A stretch of 54,343 nucleotides of DNA, taken from NCBI GenBank assembly GCA_025928545.1, contig JAICJH010000047.1:1-54343 (forward strand), given 5' to 3'. This DNA is from Bryobacteraceae bacterium (GTDB taxonomy: Bacteria > Acidobacteriota > Terriglobia > Bryobacterales > Bryobacteraceae). Positions 34,876 through 43,148 of the stretch are shown here, piece after piece; position 1 is the stretch's first letter, and every line of letters begins with the position of its first letter. The translations under genes were made by a program, and so were the position numbers. The notes under the pieces were generated by a model that did no database searches, was not told where the DNA came from, and saw only the letters and a program-made list of their open reading frames with translations.

Positions 34876-37487
34876 GAACGGATTTTCTCGCGCTTGGGCT
34901 CATGATTGTTGGTCAGCTCGCAGCGCAAACCGCCGCCGACTTGAAATCGCTTGAAGACCGCGGCGAAGCTCAGTTCGCCGGACACGATTACCAATCCGCT
35001 GAAAAGACTTTCAACGAGGCTCTGCGTATGGCACAGGCTGTGGGCGACCTCAGCCACGCGGGACTTTACTATCTGCGCATCGGCAATTGCCGGACCCGGG
35101 TCGGCGATTTTACCGCTTCGCTCGACGCTTATGAACACACCATCGCAATCAGTGAAGCCAGCGGAGATAACGAACAACTGGCCAATGCCGTCCACGGCGC
35201 CGCGCTGCAACTGGCAAAACTGGGGCGTATGGATGAGGCGCTTCCCCTGGGCCAGCGCGAGTATGCGTTAACCCAGCAGTGCGGACACCCCGCTCATCAG
35301 GTTCGGGCCATTTGGCTGGTGGCAACACAGTACGGTTCCATAGGCAAAGTTCGCGAAGAGATCAGCATGCTGAATCGGGCGCTTACTCTCAGCCGCACTA
35401 CCACCGATGTGTCGGTCACCGCCGTAATGATGGACAGTCTCGCCATTGCTTACATTGGGTTGGGAGACCTGGAGGCCGCCTCGCGGCTGGAGAAAGAGAT
35501 TCTTGCGATTCCGCAGCTGCGGCTCAATTCGACAGGAACAACCTACTCGACCGCGGTCACTTACAACAATCTCGGTGAAATTCAGATGCGGACGGGACAT
35601 CCCGCGGATGCGCGGAAGTCATTTGAAAAATCGGTGGAAGGAAGTCGGGCGCCGGACGATTGGCGTGTTCACGCAACTGCGTTGATCAATCTGGCGGGCA
35701 TTCGGAACTCAGCCGGGGAGATCGCCGCCGCCGACGCGGGTTTTCATGAGGCCCTGGAGATTACGCGGAGAGTGAACTTCCCGGATCTTCAGAGCGCCGC
35801 TTACCAACTACGCTCCGACTCAATGCTCATCCGCGGCGACCTCCGGAACGCGTCAGCGGACGCCGCGGAAGCTCTGAGAATTGCGCGGCAGCTGTCTTCT
35901 CCCAATCGAGTGTATAAAGCGCTGCTGTCACTCGGTAAGGCAAAGGCCGCGGCCGGCCAAGGAAGTGCCGCGCGCGCGGATTTCGACGAAGCCCTGCGGA
36001 TCGCGGAGACGCTTCGCACTCAATCCCCCGGCGATATTTCCGATCTCACGGGAGTGTTTGCCAACCTCCTGCCGCTTTATCAGGCATCCGTCCGGAATCT
36101 GGCCGAACTGCATCTTCCCGCCGAAGCGCTGCAGCGGGCCGAGCAGGCGAAGGCGAGAGTCTTGATGGATATCCTGCTTCGCGGCGGTGTGGATGAGCGC
36201 AACGTCATGACTCCGGCCGAGAGCATTGAACAGGGCAAATTCCGCAAGCGCATGGAGGCTGCGAATGCCGCGGTTGCAGGCAATCCTTCAGTGGCAGCGA
36301 CACGGGCACTGCAGGATGTCATGGTGGAATTCCGGCAAGCCCGGCGCGTTCTGTACGACAATCATCCGGAACTTGCTGTCCGCTCGGCGGACTTCGAGCC
36401 CGCGAAAACGGATCAAATCGCAACGTTGCTCCCCCGACCAGGATCGGCGCTACTGGATTATTTTTTCGTTCCCTCCGGCGTTGTTTTGTTCGTAGTGCGC
36501 CAGGGAGTGCCGAGTGAAAATACCCCCGCTGTCTCATCCTATCTTCTGCCGGACCCAACGCACTCGCTCGCGGCGGAAGCGCGCGCATTCCGGGAACAAC
36601 TCGCAAGTCGGGAACTGGGATATAAGACGGCGGCGCACCACCTGTTTAATCGTCTGCTGGCTCCGGCCATGACCTCGCTCGCCGGCACCACAGACTGGAT
36701 CGTCTCGCCAGACGGAGCTCTGTGGGATGTTCCATTTGGTGTCCTGGTTGACCCCGCCGGCCGTCACGTGATTGAAAGCCGCACAGTCACTTTGACGCCA
36801 TCCCTGACGGCGTCGTTCGAAATGCGGCGACTCAGCAAGGCGGTGAGTCAACGATCGCCCGGACCGGGCGATATTCAGTTTCTGGCCCTCGGGAATCCGT
36901 TGCCATCGCCGGCGCCGCTGCCTGATGCTGCGCGGGAAGTCGCGGAAATCGGCGTGAATTACCCGCGCAGTTCCTCGTTGGTGCTCACGGGAACATCGGC
37001 AACCGCCGCCGAGTTTCGTGACAAGGCTCCGTCGGCGCGAATCATTCATCTGGCAGCACATGCCGGTTTGAACAACAGCGATCCCCTTTCGTCCTGGGTC
37101 AGCCTCGGCGCTGGGGCAATGGATTCCGGCGGGGATGGCATGGTCACGGCGCTGGACATCATGTCTCTTCACCTCCATGCCGACCTGGTGGTGCTTTCGG
37201 CATGTGAGACCGCCCTCGGCAGCAGCGGGCCTGGCGAGGGCATGCTCGGCATGGGCTGGGCTCTCTCTGCCGCCGGAGCATCGTCCTCTGTACTCAGCTT
37301 GTGGAAAGTGGATTCAGCAGCTTCCAGGGAATTCATGACATCGTTTTACCGGAATCTGGCTTCGGGCGGTCGCCCGACAACCCGCTCTGCCGCGTTGCGG
37401 CAGGCAAGTCTCAGGTTGCTGCAATCGCCCGGTTACCGTCATCCCTTCTATTGGGCGGCGTTCTCGCTCTGGGGTGACGGGCGGTGA
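34872..37487 (+). CDS. Secreted TPR-CHAT protein, second copy
   Basis: 871 aa from GTG 34872, overlapping the YfhO-like stop (GTGA). A signal peptide (FLALGLMIVGQLAAQ) is followed by TPR units from about 25 to 400 (for example YQSAEKTFNEALRMAQAVGD and AVTYNNLGEIQMRTGHPADA) and a CHAT domain at about 590-868. The catalytic pair is H730 in HLAAHAG and C778 in LSACETA. The ending YRHPFYWAAF matches the copy at 6197-8899. Both active-site residues are present, so it should be an active protease. Coupled translation with the YfhO-like gene suggests the two act at the envelope together; the target is unknown. Confidence 0.9.
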   Translation: MRTDFLALGLMIVGQLAAQTAADLKSLEDRGEAQFAGHDYQSAEKTFNEALRMAQAVGDLSHAGLYYLRIGNCRTRVGDFTASLDAYEHTIAISEASGDNEQLANAVHGAALQLAKLGRMDEALPLGQREYALTQQCGHPAHQVRAIWLVATQYGSIGKVREEISMLNRALTLSRTTTDVSVTAVMMDSLAIAYIGLGDLEAASRLEKEILAIPQLRLNSTGTTYSTAVTYNNLGEIQMRTGHPADARKSFEKSVEGSRAPDDWRVHATALINLAGIRNSAGEIAAADAGFHEALEITRRVNFPDLQSAAYQLRSDSMLIRGDLRNASADAAEALRIARQLSSPNRVYKALLSLGKAKAAAGQGSAARADFDEALRIAETLRTQSPGDISDLTGVFANLLPLYQASVRNLAELHLPAEALQRAEQAKARVLMDILLRGGVDERNVMTPAESIEQGKFRKRMEAANAAVAGNPSVAATRALQDVMVEFRQARRVLYDNHPELAVRSADFEPAKTDQIATLLPRPGSALLDYFFVPSGVVLFVVRQGVPSENTPAVSSYLLPDPTHSLAAEARAFREQLASRELGYKTAAHHLFNRLLAPAMTSLAGTTDWIVSPDGALWDVPFGVLVDPAGRHVIESRTVTLTPSLTASFEMRRLSKAVSQRSPGPGDIQFLALGNPLPSPAPLPDAAREVAEIGVNYPRSSSLVLTGTSATAAEFRDKAPSARIIHLAAHAGLNNSDPLSSWVSLGAGAMDSGGDGMVTALDIMSLHLHADLVVLSACETALGSSGPGEGMLGMGWALSAAGASSSVLSLWKVDSAASREFMTSFYRNLASGGRPTTRSAALRQASLRLLQSPGYRHPFYWAAFSLWGDGR

Positions 37488-37574
37488 GCCCGGCCCTCCC
37501 GAACATTCGACGTGCCCGATTGGTTTACTATAGTTGAAGACCGGAGAGGGGTTTTGATCCGGAAATGGTCCATT

Positions 37575-37611
37575 GGCCGCGAAGCGGCCTAAAAAAAGGA
37601 GTTCTACCGTT
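37575..37611 (+). promoter_or_regulatory. Hairpin and purine-rich RBS ahead of the small secreted protein
   Basis: GGCCGC-GAA-GCGGCC (37575-37589) is a perfect 6-bp stem with a three-base loop, followed by TAAAAAAAGGAG, a strong ribosome binding site 12 bases before ATG 37612. The stem ends right before the A-run, so it could protect the mRNA 5' end or tune loading. Confidence 0.4.
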
Positions 37612-37908
37612 ATGAAGAAAATCACCATGTTGGCTGCTTTGGCGCTCGGCATTTCCGGTCTCGCAATGGCTGCGGAATTCAAGGGCTTCGTCGAAGACAC
37701 CGCGTGTTCGACCAAGGCTGAAATGAAAGCCGACGCCGATTGCGCCAAGAAATGCATCAAAGGCGGTTCCCCGGCTGTATTGGTAACTGCCGACGGCAAA
37801 ATCTACAAGATCGCCAATCAGGACAAAATCGTGGCTCACGCCGGCGAAAGCGTCACCGTCACGGGTACCGTGAAGGATGACACGATCACCGTTGCAAGCG
37901 TAAAGTAG
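37612..37908 (+). CDS. Small secreted protein (DUF5818-like)
   Basis: 98 aa from ATG 37612, chosen because of the AAAGGAG site; an in-frame ATG at 37573 lies upstream of the hairpin and would place Lys/Arg-rich residues before the signal peptide. Signal peptide MKKITMLAALALGISGLAMAA, then a short domain with three cysteines (C in DTACST, then DADCAKKCIKGG) and a beta-rich end (AVLVTADGKIYKIANQDKIV, VTVTGTVKDDTITV) that resembles an OB-fold. The pattern is frequent in acidobacterial genomes and of unknown function. Confidence 0.8.
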   Translation: MKKITMLAALALGISGLAMAAEFKGFVEDTACSTKAEMKADADCAKKCIKGGSPAVLVTADGKIYKIANQDKIVAHAGESVTVTGTVKDDTITVASVK

Positions 37909-37917
37909 TTTTCTCGG

Positions 37918-37954
37918 CGGGCGCGCAGTGAGTTCATCACGGCGCGCCCGTTTT
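37918..37954 (+). terminator. Intrinsic terminator after the small secreted protein
   Basis: CGGGCGCGC (37918-37926) and its complement GCGCGCCCG (37942-37950) flank a 15-base loop and are followed by TTTTG. It lies 10 bases after the stop and just ahead of the convergent wecB stop. Confidence 0.8.
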
Positions 37955-37957
37955 GTC

Positions 37958-39076
37958 TCAGCTATTAAAGAATCGCAGCGTGGCGTCGGCGATTCGCTCA
38001 CTGGCATGGCCATCGCCGTACGGATTGTGTATCCGGGACATGGCCTCGCGCGACGCCGGATCGTCCAGCAAACGCGTCACTTCCCGCACAATCAGATTCT
38101 CGTTCGTCCCCACCAGCTTCACCGTTCCGGCTTCCACAGCCTCCGGACGCTCCGTTTTCTCACGCATCACGACCACGGGCTTACCCAGCGACGGTCCTTC
38201 TTCCTGGATTCCGCCGGAATCCGTCAGCAGAATGGTGGCTCGCCGCATCAGATCCACAAACGGCACGTACGTGAGCGGGTCAATCAAATGGATGTTGCGT
38301 ATACCCGCCAAATGCCGTTGCACCGGGTCCTGCACGTTGGGATTGCGATGAACCGGATAGACGACCGTCACGTCGGCTCTGGATGCCAGTCTGTGCATGG
38401 CACGGCAGATGCTTTCGAAACCGCCGCCAAAGCTTTCGCGGCGATGCGCGGTGACAACGATCAGGTGTTTCGCGGGATCCACGAACTTCCAGTCGGCAGC
38501 GGGGCGTTCGCCGGATTCCAGTTGTCCGGCGATACTGAGGACTGCATCGATACCGGAATTGCCGGTGACATGGATTGTCTGGGGCCGAGCACCCTCGGCG
38601 ATCAGATTGCGGCGCGCACCTTCCGTGGATGCGAAATGAATGGCTGCGAGACGTCCGGTGAGAACTCGATTCATCTCCTCGGGAAACGGCTGAGCGAGAT
38701 CGCCTGTACGCAGGCCAGCTTCGATATGACCGACAGGAATCCCCGCATAAAATGCCGCAATCGCCCCATAAAGCGTGGTGGTGGTGTCGCCCTGGACGAA
38801 GACGATGTCCGGCCGGGTTTCCCTGTAGACGGGCTCCAGTGACGCCAGAATACGCGCCGCTGAAGTAGCCAGAGATTGACCCGGAACCATCGTATTGAGA
38901 TCGTAATCGGGGATGATGCCAAACACGGAAAGAGCCTGATCGAGCATCTCGCGATGCTGCGCGGTAACCGCAACCCGAACGCTGAATTGCTTCGGACGCG
39001 ACTGCATGTGAAGAATAACGGGGGCTAGTTTGATCGCCTCCGGGCGCGTGCCGAAGACAAAAAGGACGGTCAGCAT
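37958..39076 (-). CDS. wecB: UDP-N-acetylglucosamine 2-epimerase (non-hydrolysing)
   Basis: 372 aa from ATG 39076; a TTG nine codons earlier is possible. GT-B fold with FGTRPEAIKLAPV at the N-terminus, GDTTTTLYGAIAAFYAGIPVGHIEAGLRTGDL carrying the catalytic residues (split here: FVQGDTTTT and HIEAGLRTGD), VTAHRRESFGGG, and TDSGGIQEEGPSLGKPVVVMRE-type C-terminal blocks. It interconverts UDP-GlcNAc and UDP-ManNAc for surface polysaccharide synthesis. It follows infA with a 36-base gap; no other polysaccharide genes are beside it. Confidence 0.94.
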   Translation of the reverse strand: MLTVLFVFGTRPEAIKLAPVILHMQSRPKQFSVRVAVTAQHREMLDQALSVFGIIPDYDLNTMVPGQSLATSAARILASLEPVYRETRPDIVFVQGDTTTTLYGAIAAFYAGIPVGHIEAGLRTGDLAQPFPEEMNRVLTGRLAAIHFASTEGARRNLIAEGARPQTIHVTGNSGIDAVLSIAGQLESGERPAADWKFVDPAKHLIVVTAHRRESFGGGFESICRAMHRLASRADVTVVYPVHRNPNVQDPVQRHLAGIRNIHLIDPLTYVPFVDLMRRATILLTDSGGIQEEGPSLGKPVVVMREKTERPEAVEAGTVKLVGTNENLIVREVTRLLDDPASREAMSRIHNPYGDGHASERIADATLRFFNS

Positions 39077-39112
39077 GGGAATGCAGGCGGCACTCCGTGC
39101 CAATAGAGGTTC

Positions 39113-39331
39113 TTAGCGGTGGCGGAAAGTAATGCGGCCTTTGGTGAGGTCGTAAGGGGAAAGTTCGAGGGTGACTTTATCGCCGGCGAGGACCCGAATA
39201 CGGTTGCGGCGGAGACGGCCTGCGAGATGTGCCAGAACAAGACGTTCATGCTCCAGCTGGACACTGAATTTACCGCTGGGGAATTTCTCGACTACAGTAC
39301 CTTGTACTTCTATGCTGTCTTCTTTACTCAT
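39113..39331 (-). CDS. infA: Translation initiation factor IF-1
   Basis: 72 aa, exactly the IF-1 size, with the S1/OB fold: [40 protein letters not shown] and [20 protein letters not shown]. The C-terminus reads RITFRHR where E. coli has RIVFRSR. IF-1 binds the ribosomal A site during initiation. In many genomes infA sits in a ribosomal protein operon; here it lies between csp and wecB. Confidence 0.95.
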   Translation of the reverse strand: MSKEDSIEVQGTVVEKFPSGKFSVQLEHERLVLAHLAGRLRRNRIRVLAGDKVTLELSPYDLTKGRITFRHR

Positions 39332-39356
39332 TCGTTTGTGTTTACTTTACATCGTA

Positions 39357-39410
39357 GCGGAGCCGGCCGGTTCAGCCTGGTTGGCTTATCAACAACCTGT
39401 CCGGCTCCGC
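39357..39410 (-). repeat. Perfect 10-bp inverted repeat between csp and infA
   Basis: GCGGAGCCGG (39357-39366) and CCGGCTCCGC (39401-39410) are exact complements. The enclosed 34 bases contain a second inner pair, GGTTG/CAACC. It begins 9 bases beyond the csp stop on the minus strand. No T-run follows, so it is not a standard terminator; it may define the csp mRNA 3' end or control infA expression. Confidence 0.6.
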
Positions 39411-39418
39411 ACAGGGAA

Positions 39419-39628
39419 CTAGCCCGCGATCGGCTGGACGTTCGACGCCTGCAGACCCTTGGGTCCGCGGGTCACTTCGAACTCAACGCGCGCGCCTTCA
39501 TCGAGCGAACGGTAGCCGCTCGCCTCAATCGCCGAAAAGTGGACGAAAACATCCTCGCCCGACTCGCGCTGGATGAAGCCGAAACCCTTGGCTGCATTAA
39601 ACCACTTCACTGTACCTTTTTCTTTCAT
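39419..39628 (-). CDS. csp: Cold-shock domain protein (CspA family)
   Basis: 69 aa with both RNA-binding motifs, KGFGFI (RNP1) and VFVHF (RNP2), and the standard start [13 protein letters not shown]. CspA-type proteins bind single-stranded RNA, melt hairpins and can act as transcription antiterminators. The binding site AAAGAGG precedes ATG 39628. A terminator-like hairpin sits in the sequence upstream, between a good -10 box and the gene, which suggests autoregulation. Confidence 0.96.
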   Translation of the reverse strand: MKEKGTVKWFNAAKGFGFIQRESGEDVFVHFSAIEASGYRSLDEGARVEFEVTRGPKGLQASNVQPIAG

Positions 39629-39689
39629 TACAAAACCTCTTTAAAAAAATCACAACCAGTTCGGATCTTCGGCATCCTGCCCGTCGCAC

Positions 39690-39729
39690 AAAAAAACAGG
39701 GCTCTCGCAGTTCTTGCCGCGCAGCCCTG
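39690..39729 (-). terminator. Terminator hairpin in the csp leader (possible attenuator)
   Basis: On the minus strand CAGGGCT (39729-39723), a 19-base loop, AGCCCTG (39703-39697) and a run of seven T. It is located 62 bases before the csp start. It could end transcription from the upstream methyltransferase gene, or act as a conditional terminator in the csp leader. Confidence 0.7.
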
Positions 39730-39782
39730 ATGATCAGTACGATTAAGGACAAGCACCAAAGAAACGACCAGCTATGAAAATA

Positions 39783-39788
39783 AGTATA
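39783..39788 (-). promoter_or_regulatory. Candidate -10 box upstream of the csp leader
   Basis: TATACT on the minus strand, 155 bases before the csp start and just upstream of the leader terminator. It matches the TATAAT consensus in five of six positions; no clear -35 box is seen at ideal spacing. Confidence 0.4.
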
Positions 39789-39866
39789 ACCTACGAGCGG
39801 ACGCCGGGATAAACCTTTCTCTCACCCCACGAACAACAGCGCACGACCTCGACGCTGGAAGGCCGC

Positions 39867-40784
39867 TCAGGCCTTAATACAAACGGCGGTCACGAACCGG
39901 CCATCGGCGCTGGGAATCTCGGCGACCACACGCAGACCGGCATGTTCCGTGAGCAGCCAGCGGAACGACTCCGCAGTAAAGAGGTAGCGGAAATTGAGCA
40001 GTATCCGCTCGCCCCGGGCCAGCGGAATCTCGCGGGCGGCTGCACGAATCGTCAGATCGCGTAAAGCCTGGAAACGCCGCGTGATGATGTGCAGACCATC
40101 CAGGCGCTCGTCGGGACGGGCGGTGAACTGTAGCTCGCCATCGTCCGGAGCCACTCCGGCCGCGGCCAGCGGGGCGAATACGAAGCGCTTCTGCTCTTCG
40201 CTCGGTTCGACCGTTCCGGCGTGTATATTGGCGTCGATGATCAGAATATCGCCCTTGTGAACGCAGGCTGCAATGTGCTTGATCTGGTCGAGAGGATCGA
40301 AGCCGCCAAGCGTATTTCCGACCATCAGATACAGTCGGGGCGCTTCACTCACATCGGCGGCGAGCAAAAGGTGCATCGGGCTGGAAATGTCGGCCTTAAT
40401 GCCCAGAGCCTCACAATCGTCGTCCTCCGCGCCGGCACATGCCATTTCAAGTAAAGCCTGGCTCGAATCGACTGGAAAATATTTTGCTTCGCGGCCGGCG
40501 ACTTTCAGCGCTTTCAGTACCTCGCGGTCGCGGAGTCCTTCGCCGGCGCCGAAACTGATGACGGGAATAATGCCGGTAAAGCCGCGGGTGAGATCGGGAG
40601 CCTTGGCTGCCAGCTTTTCCCACGTCTCCCGCAGAGCTTCTTCGGACCGCGTGGATAACGCTTTCCAGGACTGAATGGAAAGCGGTGTCCAGTAGAAGAA
40701 CTTCTCTGGCAGATCACGCGCTTCAACGGATTCGGCGAATTCGTCGGCGATTTCAGTTTCGGTCAGCAGGACTTCAATATTCAT
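39867..40784 (-). CDS. EgtD-like SAM-dependent methyltransferase
   Basis: 305 aa. The Rossmann-type fold is of the histidine N-alpha-methyltransferase (EgtD/DUF2260) kind: FGAGEGLRDREVL at 78-90 (SAM loop), YFPVDSSQALLEMA, MVGNTLGGFDPLDQI, ILIIDANIH and IITRRF. EgtD makes the betaine precursor of ergothioneine, but this protein is about average length with a shortened N-terminus, and the usual partner genes (EgtB) are not beside it. The methyl acceptor is therefore uncertain. It lies between rpsT and csp on the same strand. Confidence 0.75.
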   Translation of the reverse strand: MNIEVLLTETEIADEFAESVEARDLPEKFFYWTPLSIQSWKALSTRSEEALRETWEKLAAKAPDLTRGFTGIIPVISFGAGEGLRDREVLKALKVAGREAKYFPVDSSQALLEMACAGAEDDDCEALGIKADISSPMHLLLAADVSEAPRLYLMVGNTLGGFDPLDQIKHIAACVHKGDILIIDANIHAGTVEPSEEQKRFVFAPLAAAGVAPDDGELQFTARPDERLDGLHIITRRFQALRDLTIRAAAREIPLARGERILLNFRYLFTAESFRWLLTEHAGLRVVAEIPSADGRFVTAVCIKA

Positions 40785-40812
40785 TCGATATCCGACTTTC
40801 GCTCAGCAAAAG

Positions 40813-40842
40813 AAAAACAGCGCGGCCGTGAGAGCCGCGCTG
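40813..40842 (-). terminator. Intrinsic terminator of rpsT
   Basis: On the minus strand CAGCGCGGC (40842-40834), a 7-base loop, GCCGCGCTG (40826-40818) and TTTTTC. A 9-bp GC stem with a T-run 39 bases after the rpsT stop. Confidence 0.9.
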
Positions 40843-40880
40843 CCATTGAAAACTATTCCTCAGGTGCTTATCTGGCGCGT

Positions 40881-41159
40881 TTACTTAACCACATCGCCAA
40901 TAGCCACTTTGACGCGCTTATGGATGCGGCTCTTGTAGCGCGCCGCGGTACCGCTCTTGATGTAGCCTTTACGGGCCGCACGGTCGATCAGCGAAAAAGT
41001 GCCGTTCATGATGGTCTTGAGGTCGCCCGGCTCTTTTGCCGCGAGCGCCCGCCGCATGGTGCGGATCTGGTGGCGGAGTCTGGTCCGCGCAAAACGATTA
41101 AATGCAGTGCGCCGCTCGGCCTGACGGACCCTTTTCAGCGCTTGAACACGATTTGCCAT
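40881..41159 (-). CDS. rpsT: 30S ribosomal protein S20
   Basis: 92 aa, very basic, all-helical, with the bS20 pattern [21 protein letters not shown], a central acidic turn, and [21 protein letters not shown] near the C-terminus. It binds 16S rRNA at the bottom of the small subunit. Monocistronic-looking, with its own terminator. Confidence 0.96.
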   Translation of the reverse strand: MANRVQALKRVRQAERRTAFNRFARTRLRHQIRTMRRALAAKEPGDLKTIMNGTFSLIDRAARKGYIKSGTAARYKSRIHKRVKVAIGDVVK

Positions 41160-41221
41160 CTACTTCTTGTATCCTCTTGATTGAATTCGATCTTTCAGCA
41201 TACCATAGGCGCTCGCCGCGG

Positions 41222-42484
41222 CTATTCAGCCTTCTTTGTTGCGTGCTCGAAAAGGTAGTTCAGGGTTTTTTCGGTCTGAATGTGAGATGCGATTCGGCCC
41301 AAATCCCCGTTTTCCGTAAGTTTGCGACGAAGCACCGCCACCGGCTGCTTCTCCTGGCGGGCGATGCGATCCAGTTCCCGGTCCACTTCTTCGTTTGTCG
41401 CCATGATCGACTCACGCTCGGCCACCTTACCCAAAACCAGTGACGCCTTCACTTCACGCAGGGCCGCGTCCTTTTGAGCCGCCTTGACCTTCTCCCAATC
41501 CAGCTTGAACGACTTGGGATCCACGCCTTCCGCCTGCAGGGACTTCAGGCGCTGTTCCACCCGGTTTTCGATTTGCCTGTCCACGAATATCTCGGGCACG
41601 GGGAAATCGTTTGTGTCCACCAGCGTCTCGACGATTTTGTCTTTCGCCTCGCGCTGGGCGTCGCTCTGGCGCTGCGCGAGGATCGATTTCCGGACGGCCT
41701 CTTTCACTTCATCGAGGGTACGGAAATCTCCCAAATCCTGCGCGAATTCATCATTCAGCTCAGGCAGTTCCTTGCGGCGTACACCCTTTACGCCGACCCG
41801 GAAGCGTACCGTTTTTCCAGCCAGCGTTTCCCTGCCGTAGTCCTCGGGATAAGTGACATCGAATTCTTTTTCATCGCCGGGCGAGGAGCCAGTAAGGTTC
41901 TCCGTAAAACCAGGCAGCGTCTCGGGCCCGCCAATCAACACCTGCAGCTCGTCGGCCTTTATTCCTTCATCAGTCCCGGCCAGGCTTTCCAATGACACGA
42001 CGGCATAATCACCGCCAGCCAGCGGACGAGGGTCTTCATTTGCATAAGTGGCTTTGGTTTCCCGGATCTCTTCGATGCGCTTTGAAACATCGTCATCGGT
42101 GACATCGGGTTCTTTATAGACCACCTCCACACCGTTGTAATTGGGAATTTCGAACTGCGGGAAAACTTCGAAATTGGCCTTGAAGTGGAGGTCCTTACCG
42201 TCATGGAAATGCAGATCGGTGACGTTGGGACGGCTCACGGCGCGCAGCTGTTCGGCCGCAACCCTCGCATCGACCGCTTTGGGCACCAGATTTTCAAGTA
42301 CTTTTTGCCGAATATCGCCCGCGTAGTTCTTACGAATCAGCGACATCGGCGCCTTGCCGGCGCGGAATCCCTTAAGATGAACGCGGTCGCGAAACTGTTC
42401 CGCAACCTTTTCGGTTTCCTTTTCGATTTCCTCGACAGGAATCGAGATGTCAAGTTCGTGCTTACAGCCTTCCAGCAATGCCAA
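41222..42484 (-). CDS. tig: Trigger factor, ribosome-associated chaperone
   Basis: 420 aa. The N-terminal ribosome-binding domain has the signature FRDRVHLKGFRAGKAPMSLI (the GFRxGKxP loop). The PPIase (FKBP-like) domain spans about 150-240 with GDYAVVSLESLAG and GSSPGDEKEFDVTYPEDYG; the C-terminal helical domain completes the chaperone cradle. It holds new chains at the ribosome exit. The following clp genes often found next to tig are not present here. Confidence 0.96.
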   Translation of the reverse strand: MALLEGCKHELDISIPVEEIEKETEKVAEQFRDRVHLKGFRAGKAPMSLIRKNYAGDIRQKVLENLVPKAVDARVAAEQLRAVSRPNVTDLHFHDGKDLHFKANFEVFPQFEIPNYNGVEVVYKEPDVTDDDVSKRIEEIRETKATYANEDPRPLAGGDYAVVSLESLAGTDEGIKADELQVLIGGPETLPGFTENLTGSSPGDEKEFDVTYPEDYGRETLAGKTVRFRVGVKGVRRKELPELNDEFAQDLGDFRTLDEVKEAVRKSILAQRQSDAQREAKDKIVETLVDTNDFPVPEIFVDRQIENRVEQRLKSLQAEGVDPKSFKLDWEKVKAAQKDAALREVKASLVLGKVAERESIMATNEEVDRELDRIARQEKQPVAVLRRKLTENGDLGRIASHIQTEKTLNYLFEHATKKAE

Positions 42485-42548
42485 TTTGGATCTACCTCGG
42501 AGAGAGAAAAATGGAACGAAACTACCAGAATATCAGAGCTACGGCGTT

Positions 42549-43148
42549 CTATCGGCGCGTTTCCCCGTTCAGCGCCCGATCAAGCGCCCGCGCCACGTCG
42601 TCGTAGACGATCGTCTCGACAAACGCCTGACCTGCCACATAGACCGCCGGAATCTTTTTCACTCCGCGTGCCGTTGCCATCTGGATCTCTCCATCGACAA
42701 CCGCCCCGAGGCGCTGATCGGTCATGGCGGCGACGATTTCCTGCTCGTTGAGCTTATTCCGCCGCGCAAATTCAATCACCCACGCCTTGAGTGTCGCGGC
42801 CGTAATATGTTCCTGCTCATCGAGAAGTTCACGCCGGAAAACGATACCCAGGCGCGAATTTTGTTCGTAAACCCAGCGCGCCGCCATTGCCGCCGGGCGA
42901 GCCCAATCGTGCCGGCCCAGAGGGAGGTCCCGATGAATGAACGCCACCTGCTTTCCATATTTGGGCAGCAGCTTTTCATCGAGCATGGTGCGCAGAGTCT
43001 GGCAGTAATTGCACTGCAGATCGCCGTAGATGGTGACTTTGACCGCGGCCGCCGGGTTTCCTTCGACCACATCGACACTCGCAGCCGATGCAGTGGCGAT
43101 TGCAGCCAGCAGTAGTGTCAGTGTTCGTTTGATCCGGTACTTCGTCAT
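42549..43148 (-). CDS. DsbA-like periplasmic thiol oxidoreductase
   Basis: 199 aa. Signal peptide (LTLLLAAIATASA), then a thioredoxin fold with an active-site CNYC (C46, C49), a helical insertion and the cis-Pro loop KKIPAVYVAG. This is the DsbA/DSBA-oxidoreductase (thioredoxin_4) group that introduces or isomerises disulfides. Its ATG overlaps the stop of the glycine-zipper gene upstream by 4 bases. Confidence 0.9.
   Translation of the reverse strand: MTKYRIKRTLTLLLAAIATASAASVDVVEGNPAAAVKVTIYGDLQCNYCQTLRTMLDEKLLPKYGKQVAFIHRDLPLGRHDWARPAAMAARWVYEQNSRLGIVFRRELLDEQEHITAATLKAWVIEFARRNKLNEQEIVAAMTDQRLGAVVDGEIQMATARGVKKIPAVYVAGQAFVETIVYDDVARALDRALNGETRR

Noticed and set aside
37575..37597. GGCCGC hairpin as a transcription terminator
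   Set aside because: On the plus strand the stem is followed by A, not T; on the minus strand the T-run comes before the stem. It fits a leader hairpin better.
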